Positions 32,448 to 40,120 of a DNA stretch of 64,000 nt are shown here, one piece after another; the stretch's first letter is position 1, and each line of letters opens with the position of its first letter. The stretch lies in NCBI RefSeq assembly GCF_947493875.1, contig NZ_CANLSU010000006.1, forward strand, positions 213,534-277,533, written 5' to 3'. The notes under the pieces are model-generated. The model had not been told where the DNA came from, searched no databases, and saw only the letters and a program-made list of their open reading frames with translations. The DNA comes from an uncultured Marinococcus sp. GTDB lineage: Bacteria; Bacillota; Bacilli; Bacillales; Marinococcaceae. The position numbers and the translations under genes are program-made.

Positions 32448-33011
32448 TTGGACTCTTCATTTGATGCCAAGCAGTCAATACTATTCAGCCTCCGTGCTGC
32501 ACAGCTGTCTAAAGCATTATGGAAATCGGTGGAAAAAGATTGGCAGGAATGGGTGAAGCCCTATAATTTAAACATTAACGAATTTCAAATTCTCTGGGTT
32601 GCTCACCAATTAGAGGGCGCTTCTGTTTCCGGGATTGCGAAGTTCGGGGTTATGCACGTCTCAACTGCATTTAATTTTTCGAAAAAGCTGGAAGACCGCA
32701 ACCTTTTAAAATTTTCAAAGAAAACGAACGATAAGCGCAATACGTATATCGAGCTGACAGAAGACGGCGAAAGCCTGCTTCTTTCCATCCTAGAGTCTTA
32801 TGAAAAAGAAACGTTTCAGGTTTCTGAAGGGGCCCTTCCCATTAAAGAGCTGTACGGAAAGTTTCCCGAGTTTTCTGAACTTATGACCATCGTACGCTAC
32901 ATTTATGGAGAAGAATTCATGCATTTGTTTGAAGAGTCCCTCCAGTCTTTTGAAAATGATTTTATGGATAAAGACGGAACTCTGCTTCCAGCGGACAGAT
33001 CTGCCAAATAA
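32448..33011 (+). CDS. scoC: MarR-family transition-state regulator ScoC (Hpr)
   Basis: Represses extracellular protease, motility and sporulation genes during transition to stationary phase in B. subtilis. 187 residues; winged helix at about 55-115 ([33 protein letters not shown], wing [17 protein letters not shown]). Start is TTG at 32448, with GAGAGGGGG 8 bases upstream. The serC-yhaH-scoC neighbourhood matches B. subtilis and supports the name. Confidence 0.93.
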   Translation: MDSSFDAKQSILFSLRAAQLSKALWKSVEKDWQEWVKPYNLNINEFQILWVAHQLEGASVSGIAKFGVMHVSTAFNFSKKLEDRNLLKFSKKTNDKRNTYIELTEDGESLLLSILESYEKETFQVSEGALPIKELYGKFPEFSELMTIVRYIYGEEFMHLFEESLQSFENDFMDKDGTLLPADRSAK

Positions 33012-33078
33012 ACCTTTTACAGATCACCTGCTCTGCTCTGGCCTCCTGAATCATCATATTGGCTTCCTTTCTCTTCTG

Positions 33079-33119
33079 TAGAACGAATTGTTAGAAATTT
33101 CGTTCTATATATTTTTTTT
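33079..33119 (+). terminator. Terminator after scoC
   Basis: TAGAACGAA/TTCGTTCTA hairpin followed by TATATTTTTTTTA. Confidence 0.85.
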
Positions 33120-33195
33120 ATAACCCTATTGATTTTTTCTTCTATTGGTATTACATTATTCAACGTTGGGGTTTGGAGAGAGAGGAGGCCGTCGC

Positions 33196-33744
33196 ATGAA
33201 TTGCTGGAAATCAGTGAATCTACGAAAAGAAAACAACACAACAAAAATGACAATCATGTCGGTAGGATTTTCCTTTTTAACTTTTATGTTTACTTTTTTA
33301 ATCTTTAGTTCGCTGCAGCCCGATACGCAGCTCAAAGGTATCGGATTAGGAGTTCTTCTTTTAATGATGCTCATTCTTTACCCTCTGCATTCTATTTTGC
33401 ACGCCGTACCACTCTGGATGATTGGTATCGCTACAACCTGGAAATTCGACAGAAACCGCAGGAAACAGCTTCCTGTGATTAAATACAGCTTCAGCAAACC
33501 AGTATCAAGAAATATGTATGTCGCAGCCATGCTCAGCCCTTTTGTGATACTTGGAACTGCAAGTATTGCCGGGGCCGTGCTTATGCCAGGCTATATGCAT
33601 TACTTCCTTATTATCTTTTCATTAAACAGCGGGATGGCTATCCATGATTTTGCGTTTGTCCGCCAGCTGGTGCGGGCTCCAAAGCACTGTACGGTGGAAC
33701 GCAAGCTTGACGGTATGGATATTGTATTGAAGCAGCCTTCTTAA
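33196..33744 (+). CDS. DUF3267-like membrane protein without HExxH
   Basis: 182 residues from ATG 33196 (AGAGGAGG 7 bases upstream). About four membrane segments (roughly 22-42, 48-72, 105-128, 133-150). The layout resembles the DUF3267 putative zincin family, whose first motif is usually HExxH; here the corresponding segment reads LHSILHAVPLW, with Ser where Glu is expected, so peptidase activity is doubtful. Lies between scoC and prsA. Identification is by pattern only. Confidence 0.6.
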   Translation: MNCWKSVNLRKENNTTKMTIMSVGFSFLTFMFTFLIFSSLQPDTQLKGIGLGVLLLMMLILYPLHSILHAVPLWMIGIATTWKFDRNRRKQLPVIKYSFSKPVSRNMYVAAMLSPFVILGTASIAGAVLMPGYMHYFLIIFSLNSGMAIHDFAFVRQLVRAPKHCTVERKLDGMDIVLKQPS

Positions 33745-33746
33745 GT

Positions 33747-33788
33747 AAAAGAAGCCCGGCGCACGAATAGCGCCGGGCTTCTTTTTTT
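33747..33788. terminator. Bidirectional terminator
   Basis: GAAGCCCGGCGC/GCGCCGGGCTTC hairpin flanked by AAAA and TTTTTTTA, between the convergent DUF3267-like and YpmS-like genes. Confidence 0.92.
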
Positions 33789-34356
33789 ATCTTCCTACGA
33801 CAAAGACAATTTCATCTTCTTCAAGATTGACCCTTTCTGCCCGTACAGTATATTCTTCATCTTCGCTCCACTGATCAAGACGTATTCTGATCGTTTCCTC
33901 TTCCGGATTAATCTGGACAAATTCCGGAAATTCCGACTGATTCTGTACCACTGTCAGTACTTCTGTTCCCGGCAGCGGCAGCCCTGCAATAGAGAAATCA
34001 TCCTTTTGCAGTTCGACATTACCGTTTTCTAAAGCCTCCGGCACAAAACTCAGTTCAATATCAATTTCACGACCGAGAAGCTCGAGCGCAGAAATAATTT
34101 TAAACTGCCCGTCTTCCACCACTAAGTCGGCTCTTTCGTTTTCCATTTCTGCTTCTAAAATATTATTTACCTGGGCAGAATTTGTTTCCCCGGTAAAGTA
34201 CGGCTGAAATTCTTCCTCCTCAGAAGTTTGCGGTTCTTTTTCGGTTGAACCGCTCTCCTGATCCAGAGATGCCCACCAGAAGACTACTGCGCCAATAATA
34301 ATAACATTGATGACTAATAGCAGGATGAATAAGATTTTCCATATGTTCCGCGTCAA
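33787..34356 (-). CDS. YpmS-like membrane-anchored protein (DUF2140)
   Basis: 189 residues: one N-terminal membrane anchor (about 6-30), an acidic linker (STEKEPQTSEEEEF), and an extracytoplasmic beta-rich domain (about 50-189) with LLGREIDIELSFVPEALENGNVEL and LPLPGTEVL, similar to YpmS. Function unknown. Start is TTG with AAAGGAG 9 bases upstream. The strongly acidic ectodomain fits a salt- or alkali-adapted organism, but this is only suggestive. Confidence 0.7.
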   Translation of the reverse strand: MTRNIWKILFILLLVINVIIIGAVVFWWASLDQESGSTEKEPQTSEEEEFQPYFTGETNSAQVNNILEAEMENERADLVVEDGQFKIISALELLGREIDIELSFVPEALENGNVELQKDDFSIAGLPLPGTEVLTVVQNQSEFPEFVQINPEEETIRIRLDQWSEDEEYTVRAERVNLEEDEIVFVVGR

Positions 34357-34517
34357 GCAGACCCACTCCTTTTTTCTTGTAACAGCTGCTTTTTCACTAT
34401 ATCATGTTCGGCAGAAACGTTATAGATATAATAGCTTTTTCTTTGCTCCGCCGGGTTCTGCCTATCTTTTTGCCTTATGATTTGTTATGGTAGTATCGTT
34501 AGGAATGGGGGAATTTT

Positions 34518-34703
34518 ATGTTTATTCTTTTCTTTATTGTATTTGCTGTTGCTTACCTGTTTATCATGAACTCCATGACCAATAAGTTTGTAACCCAGCG
34601 GGAAGTCCCGGATGAAAAACAGCCGAAGGTCTTCAACACTATCAACATACTTGTGACCATCCTGCTTATTTCTTCGTATGTTGAACTTCTTTTGGCAGCC
34701 TGA
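34518..34703 (+). CDS. Small two-helix membrane protein, unknown
   Basis: 61 residues: helix 1 at about 2-17, a hydrophilic segment NSMTNKFVTQREVPDEKQPK, and helix 2 at about 41-60. Not recognised. GGGGGAA lies 4 to 10 bases upstream of the ATG, and the gene ends just before its own terminator, so it is probably a real monocistronic gene. Located upstream of prsA. Confidence 0.6.
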   Translation: MFILFFIVFAVAYLFIMNSMTNKFVTQREVPDEKQPKVFNTINILVTILLISSYVELLLAA

Positions 34704-34717
34704 AGCTGAGAATTTCG

Positions 34718-34750
34718 ATCCTATTGTAAAATACAATAGGATTTTTTACA
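34718..34750 (+). terminator. Terminator after the 61-residue protein gene
   Basis: ATCCTATTGTA/TACAATAGGAT hairpin followed by TTTTTTAC. Confidence 0.92.
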
Positions 34751-34778
34751 TTAATCGACATTTTTTAACTTTTTAATG

Positions 34779-34787
34779 TGCTATAAT
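34779..34787 (+). promoter_or_regulatory. Extended -10 promoter of prsA
   Basis: TGCTATAAT, an extended -10 element 37 bases before the prsA start. No good -35 hexamer is seen. Confidence 0.55.
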
Positions 34788-34824
34788 ATCAGAGTATCAT
34801 GAACATACATAGGGAGCTGAAAGA

Positions 34825-35748
34825 ATGAAGAAGTACATTTTTACTGCCGTAAGTCTCAGTGGAGCCCTTCTGCTTGCATCCTGCAGTAATCAAGGCAGTG
34901 CCGAAGAAAGCAATACAATTGTGGAAGTGAACGGAGAAAGCATTTCTGAGCAGGAGCTCATGGATGATTTAAAGGAAAATTACGGGGAAAACGCCTTAAA
35001 TAACCTTGTCCAGCAAAAAGTTTTAAACAATAAAGCCGAAGAGCTTGAAATTTCAGATAAGCAGGTTAATAAAGAATTTAAATCCATGAAAGAACAGTAT
35101 GGAATAGACGATAATGATCAGTTCCTTCAAACCATCCAGCAAAATATGGGTGTTCAGGTTGAAAGCATCAAAGCTTTCAAGGAGCAGTATGTGAAGCCGC
35201 AGATCGTAGTTGAGGAACTGGGCTCCCAGGACGTTGAGGTAACCGAAGAAGAAATGAAAAATTACTACGACGAAAACAAAGAAGAAGTTGTGCAGGTCGA
35301 AGCAAGTCATATTCTCGTTGAAAGTGAAAAAGAAGCTAACGAAATAATCAAGGAACTTGAAGGTGGCGCTGATTTTGCTGAGCTTGCAAAAGAAAAGTCT
35401 ATCGATACTGCTTCCGGTGAAAGCGGCGGAGAACTTGGTTATTTCGGGAAAGGCGAAATGACGGAGGCGTTTGAGAAAGCGGCATTTGACATGGAGGTGG
35501 ATTCCATCTCTGAAGAGCCTGTCGAAACAGAGCACGGCTTCCATGTAATTAAGGTCACTGGCAAAAAAGACAGCTACGATGAGTTAAAAGACGATATTAA
35601 ACAAACGCTTAAAACTGAAGAGCAAAAAGACGGGCAGCAGGTCCTAAACGAAATTATGCAGGAAGCAGACATCAATGTTGAAGACAAGGATTACAAGGAT
35701 TGGGTAAAAACATATACTGAAGCGAGCAGCGAGAAATCAAGCAGTTAA
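34825..35748 (+). CDS. prsA: Foldase lipoprotein PrsA
   Basis: Extracytoplasmic peptidyl-prolyl isomerase that helps secreted proteins fold after Sec export. 307 residues. Lipoprotein signal peptide with lipobox LLASC (modified Cys at 20), an N-terminal chaperone domain, and a parvulin domain at about 150-240 (ASHILVESEKEANEIIKELEGGADFAELAKEKSIDTASGE...GELGYFGKGEM...ETEHGFHVIKV). Ser-rich acidic tail. Lies 30 bases before the terminator it shares with the CssS-like kinase, in convergent orientation. Confidence 0.96.
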   Translation: MKKYIFTAVSLSGALLLASCSNQGSAEESNTIVEVNGESISEQELMDDLKENYGENALNNLVQQKVLNNKAEELEISDKQVNKEFKSMKEQYGIDDNDQFLQTIQQNMGVQVESIKAFKEQYVKPQIVVEELGSQDVEVTEEEMKNYYDENKEEVVQVEASHILVESEKEANEIIKELEGGADFAELAKEKSIDTASGESGGELGYFGKGEMTEAFEKAAFDMEVDSISEEPVETEHGFHVIKVTGKKDSYDELKDDIKQTLKTEEQKDGQQVLNEIMQEADINVEDKDYKDWVKTYTEASSEKSSS

Positions 35749-35762
35749 TGGAGCTGTTCTGC

Positions 35763-35796
35763 AAAAAAACCGGGGCGGTTAGGCCTCGGTTTTTTG
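35763..35796. terminator. Bidirectional terminator, prsA and cssS
   Basis: AAAACCGGGG/CCTCGGTTTT stem (one G-U pair) with A and T runs on both sides. It overlaps the 3' end of the kinase gene. Confidence 0.85.
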
Positions 35797-37158
35797 TGTC
35801 TTTATTTCGTTTTCTGCAGGAAGAATGATGGTGAACATGACCCCAGTCTCCGTGTTGACTGCCTCTTTTGACGCTCCATGCAATTCAGCAATTTGGCTTA
35901 CAATCGCAAGACCGAGACCGAATTGCCCCTTATTTCCTTTTCTAAACGGTGTGAAAATGTATTCGAGCTCTTCTTCATTAATATTTTCCCCGTTATTTTC
36001 GACTGTGATTTTCACACGGCCGTCCGGGTCCTTTTCTGCTTTAATCCATATGCTGTCTTCAGCATAGCGCAGCGCGTTTTCAACTAAATTTTCAAGAAGC
36101 ACCCGCATATGTTCAGCGTCTGCAACCATGCGTACGCTCGCCCCTTCGATATAAAAACGGATATCGCTGCGCTGCAGACGAAAACGTTCTTCAATCGCGT
36201 ACGCGAGTTTACCGAATATGATTTCTTCATATTCAATCGCCTCTGTTTTGAGTGAATCAAGCTTCGTGTAATACAGCATATCCCTGACCCTTTTATCCAT
36301 GCGGTTCGCTTCATCAATAATGACATCCATTGTTTTTTCCATATCCTTTTTAGGCAGAATGCCGTCTTTGACGGATTGCGCATAGGATTTGACGACCATA
36401 ATCGGTGTTTTAAGCTCATGGGAGGCGTGCTGGATAAATGTTTTTTGCGAATTATCATAACGGATTAGATTTTGCCGCATCCGTTCAAACTGCTCAGACA
36501 GCTTTTGAAAGTCCTGATCCCCTTTCCAATTAAAAGGCTCCCGCCAGTTTCTCTCCGCAATTTGTTCAAAGCGGTTGCCAAGCACCCGCAGAGGCTGCCT
36601 GAGGTAGCGTTTCAGCCAAATCGCCGGCAACAGGCTTACAACGCTTGTGATGAGCAGTATGTACACCAGGCGGGTCCACAACCGGTTTACCATTGTGTCT
36701 CTATACGTATCCCACATGTAGGAAATCTGGAACGCTTCTTCTCCGTCCGATTCTACTTTTGTAATCACATAGAAAAGTGTAGCATCATTAAAAGTAAGCT
36801 CGTATCGTTCACGTTCCGCATTTTGATTGCCGGCATTTTCGAGCATTTCTTTTTCCACTTCGGCCGGGGGACGAGGCTCTCCACTGACTGTTTCATTTTC
36901 AGTAACAAAAACGTGCCCCACCGACCTCTCTGCCTCCCGCCTTTCAATAAAATCCAGATCGTCTGACTCCGGGGGCGTGAAATAATCACTCAGCGGATTA
37001 ACGAGCTGAGCCTGCTCTTCTTCGATAATCCGGTACGTTTCCTCCGTTAACGTCCCCCGGATCGAAATAGGATAGACGATAATGACTGTCAGACCGACCA
37101 GAACAATAATGGCGATAAAGGAGAGCCAAATGCGCTGGGTTAAATTCACTTTCATCAT
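35779..37158 (-). CDS. cssS: CssS-like sensor histidine kinase
   Basis: 459 residues: first membrane helix (about 10-32), an acidic extracytoplasmic sensor (33-160), second helix (about 165-190), HAMP-like linker (YLRQPLRVLGNRFEQIAERNW), HisKA with FIQHASHELKTPIMVVKSYAQSVKDGI, and HATPase_c (NLVENALRYAEDS; GQFGLGLAIV). The architecture, the YAQSVKDGILPK segment and the position beside prsA resemble CssS, which senses secretion stress and activates HtrA-type proteases with CssR. Start overlaps the regulator stop (ATGA). The ortholog name is an inference. Confidence 0.8.
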   Translation of the reverse strand: MMKVNLTQRIWLSFIAIIVLVGLTVIIVYPISIRGTLTEETYRIIEEEQAQLVNPLSDYFTPPESDDLDFIERREAERSVGHVFVTENETVSGEPRPPAEVEKEMLENAGNQNAERERYELTFNDATLFYVITKVESDGEEAFQISYMWDTYRDTMVNRLWTRLVYILLITSVVSLLPAIWLKRYLRQPLRVLGNRFEQIAERNWREPFNWKGDQDFQKLSEQFERMRQNLIRYDNSQKTFIQHASHELKTPIMVVKSYAQSVKDGILPKKDMEKTMDVIIDEANRMDKRVRDMLYYTKLDSLKTEAIEYEEIIFGKLAYAIEERFRLQRSDIRFYIEGASVRMVADAEHMRVLLENLVENALRYAEDSIWIKAEKDPDGRVKITVENNGENINEEELEYIFTPFRKGNKGQFGLGLAIVSQIAELHGASKEAVNTETGVMFTIILPAENEIKTQKTEA

Positions 37159-37844
37159 GACGGCAGAACACGATATCCGTATCCATACAGCGTCTCCAGA
37201 TGAATTCTGGGCATTTTCTTCCGGACTCTGCGCACAACGTCATCTACAGCCCGTTCGGAGCCAAAATAGTTTTCTCCCCACACATGTTCAATGATATCTT
37301 CCCTCGACAGGGCTTTGCCTACCTCTTCGGTTAAAAGCAGAATTAAGTCCATCTCCTTTGTAGTCAGCTCAATATGGGCCTCGTTATTTTCAGCATCCGT
37401 TACAGTACGTGCTTCCGGATCGATATAATAATTATTTACTTCTGTCTTTTTTGTTTCGGTCTGCGATTCGCCGTACACCCGGGACAACAGTTTTTTAGCA
37501 CGGATAATCAGTTCCTGGGGAAGAAATGGCTTCGCCAGATAGTCATCGCTTCCCATTTCAAGGCCGAGCACACGGTCAAGATCCTGGTCTCTCGCAGAAA
37601 TAAAAATCACCGGCACTTCCCCTTTTTTTGAGGAACGAATTTCTTTTAATATCTGGTATCCATCAGTCCCCGGCAGCATAATATCAAGCACCCACAGATG
37701 AGGCGGCTCTTCTTTAGCCTCCAGGGCGTCTGTACCGTTATCAAAGACAGTTACTTCCCACCCCTCCTTTTCCATGTAGGGCTTCAATACGCCGGAAAGA
37801 TTTTCTTCATCTTCCACTAAATAGATTGTATATGCAGTCGTCAT
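37155..37844 (-). CDS. cssR: CssR-like OmpR-family response regulator
   Basis: 229 residues: receiver domain with phosphoacceptor in HLWVLDIMLPGTDGYQ, the conserved Thr/Ser-Ala in IFISARDQD and Lys in YLAKPFLPQEL; then an OmpR-type winged helix (ELTTKEMDLILLLTEEVGKALSREDIIEHVWGENYFGSERAVDDVVRRVRKKM). Partner of the overlapping kinase. A promoter lies 44 bases upstream. The assignment as CssR rests on kinase similarity and context. Confidence 0.82.
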   Translation of the reverse strand: MTTAYTIYLVEDEENLSGVLKPYMEKEGWEVTVFDNGTDALEAKEEPPHLWVLDIMLPGTDGYQILKEIRSSKKGEVPVIFISARDQDLDRVLGLEMGSDDYLAKPFLPQELIIRAKKLLSRVYGESQTETKKTEVNNYYIDPEARTVTDAENNEAHIELTTKEMDLILLLTEEVGKALSREDIIEHVWGENYFGSERAVDDVVRRVRKKMPRIHLETLYGYGYRVLPS

Positions 37845-37887
37845 TTATCTCGTTCCTTCCTCTGAAGATACGTGTTGATCTGTTATT

Positions 37888-37916
37888 ATCGTAGCAGTAT
37901 TATTACTCAGTTTCCA
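37888..37916 (-). promoter_or_regulatory. Probable cssRS promoter
   Basis: TGGAAA (37911-37916), 17-base spacer, TACGAT (37888-37893); the -10 is preceded by TGC (extended -10). Confidence 0.5.
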
Positions 37917-37979
37917 CTTTCCTCTGTGTTAGACGATATTCACGCACCAATGTTTCTATAAAAAAAGCCGCACTGCTTA

Positions 37980-37983
37980 CCTG
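37980..37983. repeat. Target-site duplication CCTG, left copy
   Basis: CCTG here and at 39277-39280 flank the IS. Including the preceding A, a 5-base ACCTG is also possible. Confidence 0.7.
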
Positions 37984-38026
37984 TGCACTGACCTAGGAAG
38001 ATGAGACAAGATAAAACACCTAGCCG

Positions 38027-38881
38027 TTAGCCTTCTGCCGTTCGGTATTCTACCGGCGTGTGGAAGGCTAATTTCGTTAAGGGTCGCTGATAATTGTAAT
38101 AATACATGTACGTCTGCACGTTTTCTAGTATAATAGTAAATGTTAGGGGCACCCCTTGCGGGGTGCGGAATCCTTCCGACTTTAGCGAGGAATGGAAGGA
38201 TTCAATGACGGCATTATCAAAGCAGTTGCCTCGGCGCGACATGCTTGTGATAATGCCTTTTTTGTGAGCAGCCTCCTGAAAGGCATACGAGGTGTACTGG
38301 CAGCCCTGGTCGCTGTGCAGGATCGTGCCGCTGGTTTCCCGGCCCGCGCAGGCCTGTTCCAACGTGTCCAGCACCAGGGAGGTGTCCTGCCGATCGCGGA
38401 TGGTATACGCCAGCACTTCATTGTTGTACAGGTCCATCACGGTGGATAAATACCACATGGCGGGCCCGTACGGCAGGTACGTGATATCCGTAACCCATTT
38501 TTCATTCGGCTGTCGGGCCTGAAACTGTTGCTCCAGCCGATTCGGCACCACCATATCGGAGAGGCCGGCGGGTTTCCGGGCCCGTTTAGGCTTGATTTGG
38601 CACTGAAGGCCGTACTTCTGCATGATGCGCTGGACGGTACACCGGTGAACATGAATCCCATGATCTTTCCCCAATAGGCCCCGGATGGTCCGGTGGCCCA
38701 CCCGAAACTGCAGGGAATGGCAGAGATTGATAATCTGCTGGTCGAGCCCGGAGGGCTCCCAGGATTTCCCGGCCCAACGATAATAGGTCGCCCGGGGCAC
38801 CGCGAACATGTGGCACAGGAACGTTACCGTATACGTTTGCCGGTGCTGGTCGACGAACGCGAGGAAGATTTCGGGGTCCAC
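38027..38881 (-). CDS. IS3-family transposase OrfB (DDE catalytic part)
   Basis: The catalytic half of the transposase, 284 codons as a stand-alone reading. HTH_21-like N-terminal part (FLCHMFAVPRATYYRW), then the rve integrase core: first Asp in WVTDITYLPYG, second in LHSDQGCQYTSYAF, and Glu in NAVIESFHSSLKSEGF, with the usual D(35)E spacing. It is probably made as an OrfAB fusion by -1 frameshifting rather than from its own GTG at 38881, which sits directly on an SD-like sequence. Confidence 0.93.
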   Translation of the reverse strand: MDPEIFLAFVDQHRQTYTVTFLCHMFAVPRATYYRWAGKSWEPSGLDQQIINLCHSLQFRVGHRTIRGLLGKDHGIHVHRCTVQRIMQKYGLQCQIKPKRARKPAGLSDMVVPNRLEQQFQARQPNEKWVTDITYLPYGPAMWYLSTVMDLYNNEVLAYTIRDRQDTSLVLDTLEQACAGRETSGTILHSDQGCQYTSYAFQEAAHKKGIITSMSRRGNCFDNAVIESFHSSLKSEGFRTPQGVPLTFTIILENVQTYMYYYNYQRPLTKLAFHTPVEYRTAEG

Positions 38882-39186
38882 CTCCTTTCGAGTTCCTGGT
38901 ACTTTCCCCGCAATGTCTCCTTCATCTCATAATACTGCACCAGCTTTCGTAGCCGCTCGGTTTCACTGTCCTGCGGGCCAGGTCCGTAGATATTCGGACG
39001 GCCAATGGGCTGGCCGAGGCGATGCTCCTCGCCGTTCTGGACCCACCTGGCCCATTGCTTAATTTGAGACACATTCTTGATGCCAAAGGCATCCATAAGT
39101 GCCCGGTTACTCCATCCTTCCTCCCATTTGAGCCGAAGGACTTCCCGTTTCACTTCTGTTGGATATCGTCGTTTGCTTTCTCCCAT
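38824..39186 (-). CDS. IS3-family OrfA (HTH protein)
   Basis: 120 residues; N-terminal helix-turn-helix of the transposase_8/IS150 OrfA type (YPTEVKREVLRLKWEEGWSNRALMDAFGIKNVSQIKQWARW) and a helical region with a probable leucine-zipper-like end (ERLRKLVQYYEMKETLRGKYQELE). Binds the IS ends and modulates transposition. Overlaps orfB by 58 bases; the -1 frameshift signal is inside it. Confidence 0.9.
   Translation of the reverse strand: MGESKRRYPTEVKREVLRLKWEEGWSNRALMDAFGIKNVSQIKQWARWVQNGEEHRLGQPIGRPNIYGPGPQDSETERLRKLVQYYEMKETLRGKYQELERRWTPKSSSRSSTSTGKRIR
38902..38922 (-). promoter_or_regulatory. Programmed -1 frameshift signal of orfA-orfB
   Basis: Slippery heptamer G GGA AAG in the OrfA frame at 38902-38908, with an SD-like AAGGAG at 38917-38922, 8 bases upstream. 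Shifting -1 there continues in the OrfB frame, which is open back to a TGA about 20 bases upstream of the heptamer. Confidence 0.75.
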
Positions 39187-39276
39187 AAGAAAAACACCTC
39201 CATTTGTCGATCCTACTACGAATACGACGTGAGAGGTGCTTTTATCTGTCTCATTTATTTAGGTCACTTCACTTCA

Positions 39277-39280
39277 CCTG
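39277..39280. repeat. Target-site duplication CCTG, right copy
   Basis: Matches the copy at 37980-37983. Confidence 0.7.
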
Positions 39281-39300
39281 CAGGCGGCTTTCTTTTATAG

Positions 39301-40065
39301 TTACGTTGTTGATTTTTCCTGCTGGCTCTGTTCCATTTTTTCTTTGCGCTTTGTAAACACGAGAGTTTGGAAAATCATAAACACACCGCCTGTCGCCCAG
39401 TAAAGAGAAAGGGCTGACGGGAGAAAGATTCCGGCTACAATCATCATCACTGGCATCAGCATCATAATTGGTCTCATGTTTTCAGGCATATCCTTCGCCG
39501 TGATTCTCGTTTGTAAAAACATCATTATCCCCGCAAGGATCGGGAATATGAAAAATGGATCCGGTTCACCAAGGTCTACCCATAAGAAACTGTGGGCAGC
39601 CAGCTCTTCTGTACGCTGAATGGCAAAGTAAAAGGCCATTAAAATCGGCATCTGCAGCAGTATAGGCAGACAGCCCATCATTGGATTTACACCTTCGTCC
39701 CGGTACAATTTCATCATTTCCTGCTGAAGCTTCTGTGCTTCCGCCTGGTTTTTAGAGCTGTATTTTTCCTGCAGCTCTTTCATTCTCGGCTGCAGCCGTT
39801 TCATGGCAATCGCACTGTTCTGCTGCTTTAAAAACAACGGAAGCAGCACAATACGAATGATAATTGTCACTACAATGATAGAAAGACCATAGTCACCGTT
39901 AAAAAATTGGGCGATCGTGATTAAAAGCCACGAAAACGGGTATACAAAAAAACGATTCCAAATTCCTTCACTGTCTGCCGATATGGCTTCCTGTTCGCCG
40001 CCACAACCGGCAAGAACCAGCATTAAAACACCAAGCATTGCTATTAACTTCCACTTACTATTCAA
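39301..40065 (-). CDS. yidC2: Membrane protein insertase YidC (YidC2/YqjG type)
   Basis: Inserts membrane proteins alone or with SecYEG. 254 residues from TTG 40065, with AAGGAG 8 bases upstream; an in-frame GTG at 40074 would lie on that SD. Lipoprotein signal (LMLVLAGC), then five membrane segments with the family ILRIVLLPLFLKQQNS (conserved positive residue), the MNPMMGCLPILLQMPILMAFYFAI hairpin and IPLs before a basic tail. The gene just upstream is a MifM-like candidate, so this is probably the inducible second YidC. The terminator behind it is split by an IS. Confidence 0.9.
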   Translation of the reverse strand: MNSKWKLIAMLGVLMLVLAGCGGEQEAISADSEGIWNRFFVYPFSWLLITIAQFFNGDYGLSIIVVTIIIRIVLLPLFLKQQNSAIAMKRLQPRMKELQEKYSSKNQAEAQKLQQEMMKLYRDEGVNPMMGCLPILLQMPILMAFYFAIQRTEELAAHSFLWVDLGEPDPFFIFPILAGIMMFLQTRITAKDMPENMRPIMMLMPVMMIVAGIFLPSALSLYWATGGVFMIFQTLVFTKRKEKMEQSQQEKSTT

Positions 40066-40076
40066 TACATTCACTC

Positions 40077-40120
40077 CTTCTTATTTTTCATGCTTTCAAA
40101 TTATGATGAAAAATAAGAAG
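40077..40120 (-). promoter_or_regulatory. Hairpin masking the yidC SD, 5' arm in the mifM-like gene
   Basis: CTTCTTATTTTTCAT (40106-40120, transcribed strand) pairs perfectly over 15 bases with ATGAAAAATAAGAAG (40077-40091), with a 14-base loop. The 5' arm is the last five to six codons of the upstream gene. The 3' arm ends inside the yidC SD AAGGAG (40074-40079), covering half of it. There is no T tract, so it is not a terminator. Confidence 0.8.

Larger units (their letters stand above)
37984..39276 (-). mobile_element. IS3-family insertion sequence (IS150-like), complete, about 1293 bp
   Basis: Two overlapping minus-strand genes, orfA and orfB, bounded by imperfect inverted repeats. The left end begins TGCACTGACCTAGG with GATGAGACA-AGATAAAA-CACCT inside; the right end, on its complement, begins TGAAGTGAAGTGACCTAA with AATGAGACA-GATAAAA-GCACCT. 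Ends are TG...CA as in IS3 elements, and the flanks carry a CCTG duplication. Both genes look intact, so the element may be active. The right end has a GAAGT duplication relative to the left. Confidence 0.88.
37961..39296 (-). terminator. yidC terminator split by IS insertion
   Basis: The left flank of the IS ends AAAAAAGCCGCACTGCTTACCTG and the right flank begins CCTGCAGGCGGCTTTCTTTT. Removing the IS and one target copy restores a minus-strand hairpin GCCGC-CTGC/GCAG-GCGGC (one bulged base), with loop TTACCT and seven T. The arms are now at 37967-37976 and 39280-39288. This was the terminator directly after the yidC stop at 39301. Confidence 0.8.

Noticed and set aside
38027..38881. OrfB as an independently translated gene from GTG 38881 with AAGGAG
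   Set aside because: The SD-like sequence abuts the GTG with no spacing, and a clear -1 frameshift site explains expression better.
37984..39271. Right IS end at 39271 with a shorter inverted repeat
   Set aside because: It leaves no target duplication; the end at 39276 gives the CCTG repeat and restores the terminator.
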